NCBI GenBank assembly: GCA_002344005.1
Contig: DDTD01000074.1
Span: 1 to 14,792, forward strand
Source of the DNA: Ignavibacteria bacterium UBA2373
GTDB lineage: Bacteria > Bacteroidota > Ignavibacteria > Kapaibacteriales > UBA961
Reading direction: 5' to 3'
DNA length: 14,792 nt
The position numbers and the translations under genes are program-made. Of the stretch, positions 14,761-14,792 are shown piece after piece (the stretch's first letter is position 1; each line of letters begins with the position of its first letter). The notes beneath the pieces are model-generated. The model did no database searches. It had not been told where the DNA came from and was given only the letters and a program-made list of their open reading frames with translations.

Positions 14761-14792
14761 TTAATTCCAATCATCTTGCCATTGTGCAAGCC
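14761..14792 (-). CDS. 3' end of an unidentified gene (partial)
   Basis: On the minus strand an open frame entering from the window edge reads LAQWQDDWN and then TAA. Spacing to the transketolase gene is 32 bases, plausible for an upstream operon member. Nine codons are too few to identify it, and the stop could be fortuitous. Confidence 0.35.
   Translation of the reverse strand, partial: LAQWQDDWN

Overview
The window is AT-rich bacterial DNA. It carries a tandem family of secreted BspA-type leucine-rich-repeat (LRR_5) proteins that end in type IX secretion (T9SS, Por_Secre_tail) sorting domains, Bacteroidota-like -10 elements of the form TAnnTTTG, and an IPTL-CTERM/exosortase H pair. This points to the Bacteroidota/FCB assemblage. 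A deep branch such as Kapabacteria or Ignavibacteria is a guess that the sequence alone cannot settle. Several genes (lamG, tktC) have clear Shine-Dalgarno sequences; the LRR genes and the chemoreceptor do not.

Positions 1-8273 (+ strand) hold four paralogous LRR genes in tandem: a 5'-truncated copy (5 repeats visible), a 430-aa copy (10 repeats), a giant 1312-aa three-module copy (about 40 repeats) and a 545-aa copy (15 repeats). Signal peptide, sorting domain and intergenic spacer are nearly identical among copies, while the number and sequence of the 23-aa repeats differ. The genes therefore look like cassettes with constant ends and a variable core. Each spacer carries a 3' hairpin, a -10-like element and a 72-nt-class invariant leader.

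Positions 8354-10449 (- strand) hold a complete miniature exosortase system: a LamG-domain protein with an IPTL-CTERM tail (the likely substrate), a rho-independent terminator, exosortase H (XrtH) with its Cys/Arg/His triad, and an overlapping membrane protein resembling the XrtH-associated one. Two different C-terminal surface-sorting routes, T9SS and XrtH, are thus encoded back to back.

Positions 10450-10680 are a divergent intergenic region with three 11-bp phased direct repeats. Positions 10681-12111 (+) encode a soluble chemoreceptor with a C-terminal zinc-binding CZB domain (TlpD-like architecture). A bidirectional terminator follows. Positions 12205-14728 (- strand) encode a split transketolase (N- and C-terminal halves) with a lipoprotein gene inserted between the halves, the three apparently forming one operon. 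The last 32 bases hold the 3' end of another - strand gene.
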